Shown one piece after another: positions 6,953 through 15,215 of a stretch of DNA of 16,590 nt. The notes under the pieces are model-generated. The model was not told the origin of the DNA and did not search any database. It saw only the letters and a list, made by a program, of their open reading frames with translations. Source of the stretch: Chloroflexota bacterium (GTDB taxonomy: Bacteria > Chloroflexota > Dehalococcoidia > Dehalococcoidales > UBA2162); contig JACPSA010000012.1 of assembly GCA_016193545.1 (NCBI GenBank), positions 1 to 16,590 of the forward strand. Reading direction: 5' to 3'. Numbering within the stretch: position 1 is the first letter of the stretch; each line of letters begins with the position of its first letter. The position numbers and the translations under genes were made by a program.

Positions 6953-8212
6953 ATGTCAGTTGAAATGATACCAAACCTGGTCAGTTTTATTACCCGCCGT
7001 GAGGGCCAGAAGTTCCTCAAGCTCAGTCAAGAAATCAACGATTCAATAATTACCGGCTCCGGCCTGGGAGGAGATGCCGGAATCTCACTATATATACACA
7101 TCCCATTTTGCCGCAGCCTGTGCCCATTCTGCTGCTTCAACCGCTACCTGTTCAAAGAAGACAGCGCCCGGCAATACTTTAAGAACCTGAAAAAAGAACT
7201 GGACCTCTACATTCAGAAGGGCTTTACATTCTCTGATTTTTACTTCGGCGGCGGGACGCCAACGATACTGATGGACGAGCTAATCGACTTTATTGATTAT
7301 CTCAAGAAGAATTTTGAAGTAAAACAAATTTCCCTAGAGACCACCCCTCGCGAGATAAATCCGGAGACCATAAACCATCTCAAGACGGCGGGCATTAATC
7401 GGTTGTCCATTGGCGTGCAGAGCTTTGATAATGATTTATTAAAAGCCATGGGACGACTATTCTGTCCCGGAGAAGAGATAAAAGAGAGACTGCTGATGGC
7501 CCAGGGTAAATTCGACACCCTGAATATCGATTTCGTCTTCAATTTTCCCGGTCAATCTATCGACACATTCGAGGCTGATGTTGCCGCCTTCAAGAAGCTG
7601 GGTATCGACCAGGCTACCTTCTATCCCCTGATGGCTTCACCGCACAAGAAGGATGCTCTGGAACGAAGGTTCAACCGGATAGATACCACACGGGAAAAGA
7701 AATTTTACGATATTATCCTCCGGGAGCTTTATACCGACGGCTATAAGGCATCGACCGTGTGGTGTTTCTCCAGGGGTAAGAGAATGATTGATGAATATAT
7801 CATCGATTCCGATGACTATATCGGTATCGGCGCCGGCTCGGTAAGTATCGTCAGAGGGAACTTTTATGTCAACACATTCTCACTGGATAGATACCAGGAG
7901 CTACTAACCAATAATCGACTGCCGATAGTCGGCTGGAGAACACTATCCGAAGCAGAGCACCGCCGCTATTATCTGCTGACCAAGCTCTTCGGCACCAGGA
8001 TAGACAAAGGGCAGTTTTACCAGAGGTTCAACACCAGTATTGACCAGAAACTAAGGAACGAGCTATTGTTTTTCCGGCTCTTCGGTTTAGTCCAGGGAGA
8101 TAACAAAATCAGCGTCACACGCAGAGGGATGTACCCGGTCAGTGTCATGATGAGAGAGTTTTTCGCCTCCCTGAATACCCTCAGGGAACATTACATCGAA
8201 AAGCAGATATAG
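6953..8212 (+). CDS. Radical SAM protein, HemN/HemW-like (coproporphyrinogen III oxidase family)
   Basis: 419 residues. The radical SAM cluster motif is CRSLCPFC (Cys53, Cys57, Cys60; C-x3-C-x2-C) preceded by LYIHIPF, exactly as in the HemN/HemW group. It is followed directly by another Cys (61), whereas HemN has C-x-C there. FYFGGGTPT (96-104) is the GGE-like SAM-binding motif; INRLSIGVQSFDNDLLKAMGR and NIDFVFNFPGQS match further core strands; the C-terminal third (LTKLFGTRIDKGQFYQRF to SVTRRGMYPVSVMMREF) resembles the HemW winged-helix region. HemN oxidises coproporphyrinogen without oxygen, HemW inserts haem, and other relatives act on haem or as methyltransferases; the sequence does not settle which applies. 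No haem synthesis genes are nearby. The ribosome site is weak (GCAGG); an ATG four codons later is possible. Confidence 0.85.
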   Translation: MSVEMIPNLVSFITRREGQKFLKLSQEINDSIITGSGLGGDAGISLYIHIPFCRSLCPFCCFNRYLFKEDSARQYFKNLKKELDLYIQKGFTFSDFYFGGGTPTILMDELIDFIDYLKKNFEVKQISLETTPREINPETINHLKTAGINRLSIGVQSFDNDLLKAMGRLFCPGEEIKERLLMAQGKFDTLNIDFVFNFPGQSIDTFEADVAAFKKLGIDQATFYPLMASPHKKDALERRFNRIDTTREKKFYDIILRELYTDGYKASTVWCFSRGKRMIDEYIIDSDDYIGIGAGSVSIVRGNFYVNTFSLDRYQELLTNNRLPIVGWRTLSEAEHRRYYLLTKLFGTRIDKGQFYQRFNTSIDQKLRNELLFFRLFGLVQGDNKISVTRRGMYPVSVMMREFFASLNTLREHYIEKQI

Positions 8213-8213
8213 A

Positions 8214-8238
8214 CCCGCATCCTGAAAACAGGCTCGGG
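8214..8238 (+). terminator. Weak hairpin after the radical SAM gene
   Basis: CCCG-CAT-CCTG-AAAA-CAGG-CT-CGGG starts one base after the stop codon. It forms a two-part stem (4 plus 4 bp with an asymmetric internal loop), with no T tract after it. It may help end transcription, but the support is thin. Confidence 0.25.
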
Positions 8239-8259
8239 GCATTGATAAACAAAGGGTGT

Positions 8260-8352
8260 CTACGGCAGAGCTGGATGGTCCGGCTTTCGCCTCAATAGTT
8301 CTTCAACTACCTGGCGTTCGAGTTCTAGACCGAAACCTCTTTGATTCCTCAT
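8260..8352 (-). pseudogene. IS3-type OrfA transposase stub, decayed
   Basis: Read on the minus strand, an ATG behind a good ribosome site (AGGAGAGAGGA, about 8 bases upstream) encodes 30 residues beginning MRNQRGFGLELERQVVEELL and ending in TAG. The pattern (R)-x-(F/Y)-x-x-E-(F/L)-(K/E)-R-Q-V-V-E-E-L-L is the start of the helix-turn-helix OrfA of IS3-family transposases, normally near 100 residues. Here it stops early, and the expected Lys after E-F has become Glu. No OrfB (DDE) remains are visible. A genuine 30-residue peptide cannot be excluded, but a dead transposase leader is more likely. Confidence 0.5.
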
Positions 8353-8433
8353 GGTAATATCCTCTCTCCTGTCGATTCTACTATGACCCTGCCAGACCTT
8401 CCTAATCTTCCTGGATCATTGTGTCCAGTTACA
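8260..8433 (-). mobile_element. Insertion-sequence end remnant
   Basis: On the minus strand, TGTAACTGGACACAA (complement of 8419-8433) starts with TG, as IS3-type ends do. It lies about 80 bases upstream of the OrfA-like stub. The stretch looks like the left end plus leader of a lost IS, with the rest deleted. The exact borders, a matching right end and target duplications are not visible. It separates the radical SAM gene from the glycan genes; the 249-bp gap 8213-8461 holds nothing else I can support. Confidence 0.4.
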
Positions 8434-8461
8434 GGGGTTCACTCCACTCATCTTCTGCCCC

Positions 8462-9580
8462 TTATTTCTTTGGACACCTTCCTTGGATTTTACTCAGCTG
8501 GTTAAAGACTTCAATATGTTGCTTAACGATATTATTGATATCATGGTTGTCTTCAACATACCGCCTGGCATTTTCACCCATTTGCTGACGGAGTTGCTCA
8601 TTTTCTAGCAGCATTCTTACATCTTCTTCTAATCGCGGGAATGTTTTGGAATGAAATCCCAGTTTATATTTACATATGACTTCATCCGGGTCACTATTAA
8701 GGCTTACAACAGGTATATAGTTCATCCACGCCTGGATATATGCGTATGGGAAACCTTCGCCTGTGGATGTATTTACAAGAATCACTGCTCGGCTGAAGTA
8801 TTCATTGATTTCGTTAAAGGGGACGACATCTAGAAATTTGAGGTTGGGGATTCCTGCGGAAGTCTCTTTTACCCTCTCGTAAAGCCCAGGCGTATCGCCC
8901 ACACCTCCTATCAATTGTAAGGCTGCCTCTGGTATTGCTTCTGCCAACCTCAGAAATAACTCCGGCTGCTTTGTCGCCGAAATGGTTCCTACCCACAATA
9001 TAATAGGTAATTTTGTCTTCTCTGGCTTGGCCCCTCTGGTGAGAGGGAAGTGATTTTTAATCTCCAAGCTATCTCTACCATAGTTTCTCTTCAGTTCTGT
9101 TTTCTGAAATTCACTTTGAGCAATAATAACATCAGCCAGTTTTATATCCAGCCAGGCTGCAAACCTGTCGAGAAGCTTAAAATTTTTAAGTCCTTTATTG
9201 ACGTAAAAATTACTGGCAATATGCCAGACGGATTTTTTCTTCATCAGTCGGCAAAAAGACGGAACGATACCAGATGCTCCTGCATGATGATAGTAAATAT
9301 ATGCTTTGGCTTTTCTCATAGCCTTCCAGATAAGGAGTGCTTTAAATGCCGGGTTTAAATGGGAATCCTCGCGGTAAGTCTTTATTACCTCTATGCCATC
9401 TATATTTTCGATGGGAAGCCCGCCTTCATCATAGGTAATAAAGGTCACATCAAAGTTGCGCTTTAGGAGCTCCTTGGCTAAAAGAACGGTATGAACGCTA
9501 GGTCCTATTACCCTTTTAGAACTCCTCCCAGCCAGTAGGGGATAGGCACTCAAGGCAACAAAGCAAATCTTTGTGCTCAT
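8462..9580 (-). CDS. Glycosyltransferase, family 4 (GT-B fold)
   Basis: 372 residues. N-terminal acceptor domain (ICFVALSAYPLLAG..., with the GPSVHTVLLAKELLKRNFDVTFIT helix and strand of GT-B enzymes). The C-terminal donor domain begins near residue 192 with LPIILWVGTISATKQPELFLRLAEAIP and carries GVGDTPGLYERVKE, IPNLKFLDVVPFNEINEYFSRA, and STGEGFPYAYIQAWMNYIPVVS (about 272-293). The usual E-x7-E motif appears as Glu275...Gln283. No signal peptide or membrane segment is clear, so it should act at the inner face of the membrane. A GGTGAGGAGAT ribosome site precedes the ATG. It points away from the sugar-nucleotide genes but shares their theme. Donor and acceptor cannot be told from sequence. 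The 455-bp gap upstream suggests its own promoter. Confidence 0.9.
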   Translation of the reverse strand: MSTKICFVALSAYPLLAGRSSKRVIGPSVHTVLLAKELLKRNFDVTFITYDEGGLPIENIDGIEVIKTYREDSHLNPAFKALLIWKAMRKAKAYIYYHHAGASGIVPSFCRLMKKKSVWHIASNFYVNKGLKNFKLLDRFAAWLDIKLADVIIAQSEFQKTELKRNYGRDSLEIKNHFPLTRGAKPEKTKLPIILWVGTISATKQPELFLRLAEAIPEAALQLIGGVGDTPGLYERVKETSAGIPNLKFLDVVPFNEINEYFSRAVILVNTSTGEGFPYAYIQAWMNYIPVVSLNSDPDEVICKYKLGFHSKTFPRLEEDVRMLLENEQLRQQMGENARRYVEDNHDINNIVKQHIEVFNQLSKIQGRCPKK

Positions 9581-9645
9581 ATACTATATCTCCTCACCTC
9601 TTATATTCTTTCCCATATCAAATTCTTTGGTTATCTTTCTTGCCT

Positions 9646-9834
9646 CTAGAGCCAAGCTTGGTGATGAATAGATGAATAGAAGTAAAGCCCGGGCTTATTA
9701 AACCAGCTAGAGTAGGCATAAATTCCCACCGGATATAAAGAGCGTTTAGACTCATCAGTAATTTCAAAATCTGAGGTAAATATTCCCACTTGATTGTCTT
9801 TTGCGCTTACGCCACCGACAGTTTGAGAATAACG
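9646..9834 (-). pseudogene. Possible coding remnant in the 9581-10035 gap
   Basis: The 455-bp gap between the two minus-strand glycosyltransferase genes holds no intact gene I can support. On the minus strand, a stop-to-stop frame of 62 codons without a start reads protein-like: it contains VGIFTSDFEITDESKRSLYP and VGIYAYSSWFNKPGLYFYSS, with balanced composition and alternating strand-like patterns. I do not recognise a family. It could be a gene fragment left by deletion or mere chance. Other short frames in the gap look random. No tRNA, array or strong hairpin was seen here. Confidence 0.22.
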
Positions 9835-10035
9835 TTAATTGTTCCGCGCATTGGGGGGCTTTTGGTAGCATCTTAGCTTCCTTCGACTTGATTGTATTGG
9901 GGTTGTGTGCTACAGGAAGAGAGATTAGAGTGGCAAAAGGCTGGATATGCATAAGGATATCCCCTAGAAAGAGAAGATGGCATTGGGCATTACCTTTCTC
10001 TTTTGTCCAGAAACTTTAACCCGCCGTTAAGGTGT

Positions 10036-10929
10036 TCACGACCGGTCGCTCATTCGCTTCAACAACACATTTAATATCATCCCGGTAAATAAAGTTAACA
10101 ATCCAGAGGTGATGAATAGTACTGATACTAAAGTGGTCCCTATCATCAATACATTTGAGCCGAAATAATAACTCCAAATTACAGCGGCACTGGTAGCAAT
10201 ACCGAGCACCAGTAACACAGCCCCAAGCATCCCAAAAAATAGCAGAGGCCTTCTCTCAGAAATCATTACTATTATTCGATTCATGACACCGAAACCATGT
10301 CTTATCGGATTTAAGGTCGAGCTGTCCCTGGTGTAAGTTACGGAAATAGGAACTTCCGTAACTTTCAGACCCTTTGCGGAAGCCTCAGACACTATCTCTG
10401 ACGATATTGACATTCCTTCTTCCTTAAGATCTAGAGTGGCTATTGCCTTTCTGGAATAAGCTCTAAATCCCGATTCAGTGTCTGATAGTTTTTCCCGAGA
10501 GGCGATGTAAGTTAGTCTTGACAAGACTCTCTGCCCTAGTCTACGATAGGGAGCAATTTTATTTCTCCGTATTTCCCTTGAGCCAATGACAACATCAAAA
10601 CCCTCAGAGATGGCTTTGACCAAAGATGGTATTTCGTCAGGGTCATGCTGAGAGTCGGCATCAAAGATAACGAGGATATCAGCGTTCTGTGTCTTTGCCT
10701 CAGCGAGTATACTCCGGATTGCGCTACCATAGCCCTTGTTTTCGCTATGCCGTATTACGGTGGCCCCGGCAAGATCAGCAACCTCTGAAGTATGGTCAAC
10801 GCTCCCATCATCTACAACAATAACTTTATCCACATACTGCTTGGCCTGCAAGATTAGACTGCCAACATATTTTCCTTCGTTATAAGCAGGCATGCCTGCG
10901 ACTATCTTAGGTCGAGGCGATTGATTCAT
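10036..10929 (-). CDS. Glycosyltransferase, family 2, with two C-terminal membrane segments
   Basis: 297 residues from the chosen start. A GT-A domain opens with KIVAGMPAYNEGKYV, then VIVVDDGSVDHT (Asp40-Asp41), NKGYGSAIRS, and the metal-binding FDADSQHDPDEI (DxD at 90-92). TESGFRAYSRKAI follows. Two hydrophobic spans lie near residues 220-248 and 258-285. This layout resembles DPM1/polyprenyl-phosphate sugar synthases and related membrane-anchored GT2 enzymes that feed lipid-linked glycans. Start choice: the ATG at 10929 has GAAGGG six bases upstream and directly precedes the domain; an in-frame ATG at 10983 would add 18 residues but has no ribosome site. It diverges from the dehydrogenase gene, leaving about 60 bp for promoters in both directions. 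Confidence 0.9.
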   Translation of the reverse strand: MNQSPRPKIVAGMPAYNEGKYVGSLILQAKQYVDKVIVVDDGSVDHTSEVADLAGATVIRHSENKGYGSAIRSILAEAKTQNADILVIFDADSQHDPDEIPSLVKAISEGFDVVIGSREIRRNKIAPYRRLGQRVLSRLTYIASREKLSDTESGFRAYSRKAIATLDLKEEGMSISSEIVSEASAKGLKVTEVPISVTYTRDSSTLNPIRHGFGVMNRIIVMISERRPLLFFGMLGAVLLVLGIATSAAVIWSYYFGSNVLMIGTTLVSVLFITSGLLTLFTGMILNVLLKRMSDRS

Positions 10930-10989
10930 TTGAATCCCTTCAACACTCGATTTACCATTATTCACGTTACTCCAGTCTATCATACTACA

Positions 10990-12296
10990 ATGACGACGTT
11001 ATCTGTCAATGAGCAGAAGTTCTTACAAGGAACATCAGCACTCATGGGCTAGGCTATGTTGGACTACCATCGGCTGTTGGCTTTGCCGAGGCAGGTCTCA
11101 AAGTCATTGGCTTTGACGTGCAGGTAAAGAAGGTGGAGGCAGTCAATCGAGGTGAATCCTACATCGGTGACCTAAGCAGCCAAGCGCTATCCGCAGTGGT
11201 TACCTCCGGGCAATTGCAGGCAACTACCGACCAGAGTCGTATAGCTGATGTCGACGCTCTCTGTATTTGTGTCCCGACTCCTTTAAACAAGCGTAAGGAG
11301 CCTGACCTGTCCTACGTTATCCACGAATGCGAAGAAATCTCTAAACATCCCCGTCGCGGACAACTGATAGTTCTGGAAAGCACTACTTATCCTGGCACTA
11401 CCAGAGAGGTAGTTCTTCCAATTCTGGAGCGCTCTGGATTACGGGTGGGTCACGATTTCTACCTGGCTTACTCGCCAGAAAGGATTGACCCGGGAAATAA
11501 GTCATATGATGTAAAGACCATCCCCAAGTTGATGGGTGGTATCGATTCAGAATCTGCAAGATTGGGAGCTCTCTTATATCGCCATGTAGCTAATACAGTA
11601 ATTACTGTATCGTCTCCCGAAGCTGCTGAGATGACCAAGATATTCGAAAATGTCTTTCGTAACATCAATATCGCCCTGGTTAATGAATTGGCTTTGCTCT
11701 GTAAGTATATGGGCATTAGTGTCTGGGAAATAATTGATGCGGCATCTTCCAAGCCTTTTGGATTTATGCCTTTTTACCCCGGACCGGGCGTTGGCGGACA
11801 CTGTATTCCTCTGGACCCCTACTATTTAGCCAGCAAAGCCAAGGAGTATGATTTTCACACCAGGTTCATAGAGCTCGCAGCGGAGATTAATGAGCAGATG
11901 CCGTACCGTGTTACTTCCGATATCATTGATATCATGAATGCCCATGGCAAGAGTATTAAAGGTGCCAAGGTACTGGTACTGGGAGCTACTTTTAAGAAAG
12001 ATGTGGATGATATCAGGGAATCTCCGTCGCTCAAGATAATCCCTCTCCTCCGGGAAAAAGGAGCAGAGGTGCTTTATAATGACCCTTACATCCCTGAAAT
12101 TCGGATTGGTCAAGATACTCTAGCCTCAGTAGAACTTTCCAGAGAATGCCTGTCCGAAGCAGATTGTACGGTAATAGCCGCCGACCATAGCTGCTATGAG
12201 TATCAATATATAATTGATAACGCTAACATAGTATTTGATACCAGGGGTGTCACCAGAACAATGAAGGGTAAAAACATCATAAGGCTGGGTGAATAA
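10990..12296 (+). CDS. UDP-N-acetylglucosamine-type 6-dehydrogenase (WbpA/UDP-GlcDH family), apparent N-terminal frameshift
   Basis: Oxidises C6 of a UDP-sugar to a carboxylate, using NAD. The intact downstream frame has CVPTPLNKRKEPDLSYV, ESTTYPGTTREVV, YSPERIDPG, EMTKIFENVFRNINIALVNE, the catalytic-cysteine motif GPGVGGHCIPLDP, GATFKKDVDDIRESP and a C-terminal UDP-binding domain. The GGHCIPLDPYYL form and the neighbours favour UDP-GlcNAc over UDP-Glc. The NAD-binding GLGYVGLPSAVGFAEAG is in frame from 11049, but no standard start precedes it. ATG 10990 lies in another frame (MTTLSVNEQKFLQGTSALMG, then TAG 11050). One extra G in the GGG at 11046-11048 would join them as SALMGLGYVGLP and give 435 residues, close to the WbpA size. 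Otherwise the only in-frame standard start is GTG 11118 (392 residues), which loses the NAD-binding loop. It may be a sequencing error or a true break. Confidence 0.85.
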
Positions 12297-12429
12297 AGCA
12301 CAGTACGGTACCTCCTGGAGTGAGGAGCAGATTCATCGGTTGCGCTATTAGGGCATTACGAGAGCGATGGACTTTTTCTTTAGCTTTGAGCAAGACAAAA
12401 GTATTATAAAAGAATAGGCGGGATAGCCC

Positions 12430-14031
12430 TTGTTTGTGGTTGAGAAGAGGAATATTGCCGTCATTGGTTGCGGCTACTGGGGACAGAACCTGGTACGCAA
12501 TTTTACCGCGCTGGGTGCTCTTAGTACTATGTGCGATAGTAACCCACAGAATCTAAGCCGGCTTGGCCCACTCTACCCATCTGTTAAAAGCGAAACGAAC
12601 TTTGAGAGGGTACTCGCTGATGAAGAAATAAAGGGTGTCGTCATATCTACCCCAGCGGTATCTCATTACTCTATAGCCAAACAGGCTTTAAAAGCAGGTA
12701 AGGACGTCTTTGTCGAGAAACCCTTAGCTCTTAAGGTTGATGAGGCAGAAGATCTGATTAAACTAGCTGAGAAAACAGGTAAGTTACTTATGGTGGGGCA
12801 CCTGCTGGAATATCATCCCGCTGTCGTAAAACTCAAGGAATTGGTAGTTTCCGGGGAACTGGGTAAGATAAACTACATTTATTCCAGCCGCCTTAACCTG
12901 GGTAAGTTCAGGACTGAAGAGAACATATTGTGGAGCTTTGCGCCCCATGATATATCAGTTATTTTGCTGCTTCTTAAAGAAATGCCCAGTCAAATCTCCG
13001 CCCACGGCGGTCAGTATCTTAATCATGGTATAGAAGACGTCACAGTCACCACAATGAGTTTTGCTAATGGTACTAAGGCTCATATCTTTGTCAGTTGGCT
13101 GCACCCCTTTAAGGAGCAGAAGCTGGTTGTCATCGGCGATAAGAAGATGGCAGTTTTTGACGATGTGGTCCCGGAGAATAAACTTGTGCTCTACGAGAAC
13201 TATATAGAATGGTACGACAGGTTACCGTTACCGGCTAAAAAGAGGGGGATTCCTGTTAAGTTTGTTATGGATGAACCACTGAAGCTGGAATGCCAGCACT
13301 TTCTTGATTGTCTTGAATCAAGGCAAAAGCCCAGGACCAGTGGCGAGGAAGGGCTGGAGGTACTGCGAGTTCTGGATGCCTCACAGAAATCACTTGAGTT
13401 ACAGGGAGCTATCGTTTCCTTGAATGCTAAGAAGTATTTCGTTCACCCCACTAGCCTGATAGAAGAGCCGGCTACTATTGGTGAAGGTACTAAAATCTGG
13501 CACTTTTCTCATTTGATGCCGGAGGTAGTTATCGGTAAGGGCTGCACCGTGGGGCAGAATGTGTTTATTGGCAGAGGTGTCAGTATCGGCAACAATGTCA
13601 AAATCCAGAATAACGTCTCGATATTTGAAGGTGTTTCCCTTGAAGATGACGTATTTTGCGGCCCATCCTGCGTCTTTACCAACGTAAAGGCGCCACGTAG
13701 TCATCGACCACAGAGAAGCAAATACGTACCGACCGTAGTTAAGAGAGGGGTTACCATTGGTGCTAACGCCACTATAGTATGCGGCAACTCTATAGGCAAA
13801 TACTCATTTATCGGTGCCGGTGCAGTAGTTACCATCGATGTACCCGATTATGCCCTGGTCTATGGCAATCCTGCCCGGCTCCAGGGCTGGGTTTGCGAGT
13901 GCGGCACCAAATTGAATTTTAACAAGACCGGTAAAGCCCGATGCTCTTCCTGTGGCAACGAATATGTGAGGCAAGAAACTGGGAGAGAGGTTAAGGTTGA
14001 AAGAGTTGTCGAAACCGATTCCCATCGTTGA
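12430..14031 (+). CDS. Fused Gfo/Idh oxidoreductase and left-handed beta-helix N-acetyltransferase (WbpB-WbpD-like)
   Basis: 533 residues, about the sum of WbpB/WlbA (about 316) and WbpD/WlbB (about 191). Residues 8-330 are a Gfo/Idh/MocA dehydrogenase: NAD loop IAVIGCGYWGQN (9-20), EKPLAL with Glu96-Lys97, and GKLLMVGHLLEYHPAV. From about 338 there are hexapeptide repeats (VHPTSLIEEPATIGEGTKIW, IGKGCTVGQNVFIG, IGNNVKIQNNVSIF, ending PDYALVYGNPARLQGW), typical of a beta-helix acyltransferase. A C-terminal zinc ribbon has Cys489/Cys491 and Cys505/Cys508. In the WbpA-B-E-D route, WbpB makes the 3-keto sugar and WbpD acetylates the 3-amino group; the aminotransferase acting between them is the next gene. 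Start is TTG 12430, with AGGCGGG 7 bases upstream; GTG 12436 is an alternative. The end overlaps the next gene by 35 bp. Confidence 0.9.
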   Translation: MFVVEKRNIAVIGCGYWGQNLVRNFTALGALSTMCDSNPQNLSRLGPLYPSVKSETNFERVLADEEIKGVVISTPAVSHYSIAKQALKAGKDVFVEKPLALKVDEAEDLIKLAEKTGKLLMVGHLLEYHPAVVKLKELVVSGELGKINYIYSSRLNLGKFRTEENILWSFAPHDISVILLLLKEMPSQISAHGGQYLNHGIEDVTVTTMSFANGTKAHIFVSWLHPFKEQKLVVIGDKKMAVFDDVVPENKLVLYENYIEWYDRLPLPAKKRGIPVKFVMDEPLKLECQHFLDCLESRQKPRTSGEEGLEVLRVLDASQKSLELQGAIVSLNAKKYFVHPTSLIEEPATIGEGTKIWHFSHLMPEVVIGKGCTVGQNVFIGRGVSIGNNVKIQNNVSIFEGVSLEDDVFCGPSCVFTNVKAPRSHRPQRSKYVPTVVKRGVTIGANATIVCGNSIGKYSFIGAGAVVTIDVPDYALVYGNPARLQGWVCECGTKLNFNKTGKARCSSCGNEYVRQETGREVKVERVVETDSHR

Positions 14032-15133
14032 TTTGAAGGCACAATACGAAACGATAAAAGAAGAAGTCAACGCTGCCATCCAGCAGGTATTGCAACATGG
14101 GCAATTCATACTTGGCCCTGAAGTGAAAGTTTTTGAGGAAGAAATAGCGGCATACTGCGGGACGCAGTATGCCGTGGGGGTTGCCTCAGGGACCGATGCT
14201 TTAAGGCTTGCTTTACTCGCTTGCGGTATTGGCTCTGGTGACGAGGTCATAACCACACCCTTTACCTTCGTGGCCACTGCCGAGACCATCATACAGTGTG
14301 GTGCGACTCCTGTCTTTGTTGATATTAGTCCCCGTACGTATAACATAGACCCTCGGAAAATTGAGGAGAAAATCAGCACTAGAACCAAAGCGATTTTGCC
14401 TGTCCATCTCTACGGGCAGGCAGCCGATATAGAACCCATCATGCAACTAGCACGAGAACATAACCTCAAAGTTATTGAAGATGCTGCTCAGGCACTAGGG
14501 GCAGAATATAAAGGCAAGAAAGTCGGCTCAATAGGCGACGCCGGTTGCTTGAGCTTCTTCCCCAGCAAGAGTCTGGGTGCTTATGGCGACGGCGGGATGG
14601 TAGTTACCAGTGACACTAAAATAGCCGAGACCGTTGATTTACTGCGTAAACACGGTGCCAAGACGAGCTACTACTATGACTTGATTGGCTTTAACAGCCG
14701 TCTCGATACTCTACAGGCTGCCATACTCAGTGTTAAGCTTAAGCATCTTAACAACTGGACTGAACTGCGCCAGAGTAAGGCGGCACTCTACCATCAGCTA
14801 CTAAGTAAGATAGACGGAATTGAACCTCATTTTGTAGAACAGTTTGGCAGGCCGTCTTTTAATTACTACACCATTCGTGTAAAAGATTCTAAGCTGAATA
14901 GAGACATATTGAGAGAATACCTGAGCTCCAGTACTATTCAAACCATAATATATTACCCATTGTCACTCCACCTCCAGGAAGCTTACAAATATTTGGGCTT
15001 CAAGCAAGGTGATTTTCCTGAAAGTGAGCAGGCTCAGAAAGAGGTTCTCTCGCTGCCTATGTACCCGGAAATAAGCACAGCGCAAATCCAGCACGTGGTA
15101 TCTCGAATCAGAGAGTTTGTCGGGAATAGTTAG
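13997..15133 (+). CDS. DegT/DnrJ/EryC1/StrS-family sugar-nucleotide aminotransferase (WbpE-like)
   Basis: 378 residues, normal for the family (WbpE is about 360). A PLP enzyme that would move an amino group from glutamate to C3 of UDP-3-keto-GlcNAcA. Motifs: PIVDLKAQYETIKEE at the start, GPEVKVFEEEIAAYCG, VASGTDALRLAL (PLP phosphate contact), TPFTFVATAETI, PVHLYGQAADIEPI, VIEDAAQALGAEYKGKKVG (Asp and Gln of the PLP pocket), and FFPSKSLGAYGDGG with Lys191 as the Schiff-base lysine; GFNSRLDTLQAAIL follows. Start is TTG 13997 with GAGAGG six bases upstream, inside the end of the preceding gene (35-bp overlap), so translation is probably coupled. Gene order dehydrogenase, oxidoreductase-acetyltransferase, aminotransferase supports the diacetamido-uronic acid pathway. 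Confidence 0.94.
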   Translation: MKELSKPIPIVDLKAQYETIKEEVNAAIQQVLQHGQFILGPEVKVFEEEIAAYCGTQYAVGVASGTDALRLALLACGIGSGDEVITTPFTFVATAETIIQCGATPVFVDISPRTYNIDPRKIEEKISTRTKAILPVHLYGQAADIEPIMQLAREHNLKVIEDAAQALGAEYKGKKVGSIGDAGCLSFFPSKSLGAYGDGGMVVTSDTKIAETVDLLRKHGAKTSYYYDLIGFNSRLDTLQAAILSVKLKHLNNWTELRQSKAALYHQLLSKIDGIEPHFVEQFGRPSFNYYTIRVKDSKLNRDILREYLSSSTIQTIIYYPLSLHLQEAYKYLGFKQGDFPESEQAQKEVLSLPMYPEISTAQIQHVVSRIREFVGNS

Positions 15134-15215
15134 ATGACTTGGACACCGCGCTGGTGGAATCTGTCACAATTAGATGTTCAGACGTGAATAAGGTCCGGGA
15201 GTAAAGGTAAATCAC

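Noticed and set aside
9764..10019. Short opposing frames of 62 and 72 codons in the gap before the GT2 gene
   Set aside because: No ribosome sites, no recognisable motifs, and they overlap each other on opposite strands.
12297..12429. 133-bp gap before the fusion gene checked for a small gene or RNA
   Set aside because: Nothing supportable apart from the ribosome site for the TTG start.
13804..14388. 194-codon minus-strand frame across the fusion gene and aminotransferase
   Set aside because: Shadow frame spanning two well-supported plus-strand genes.
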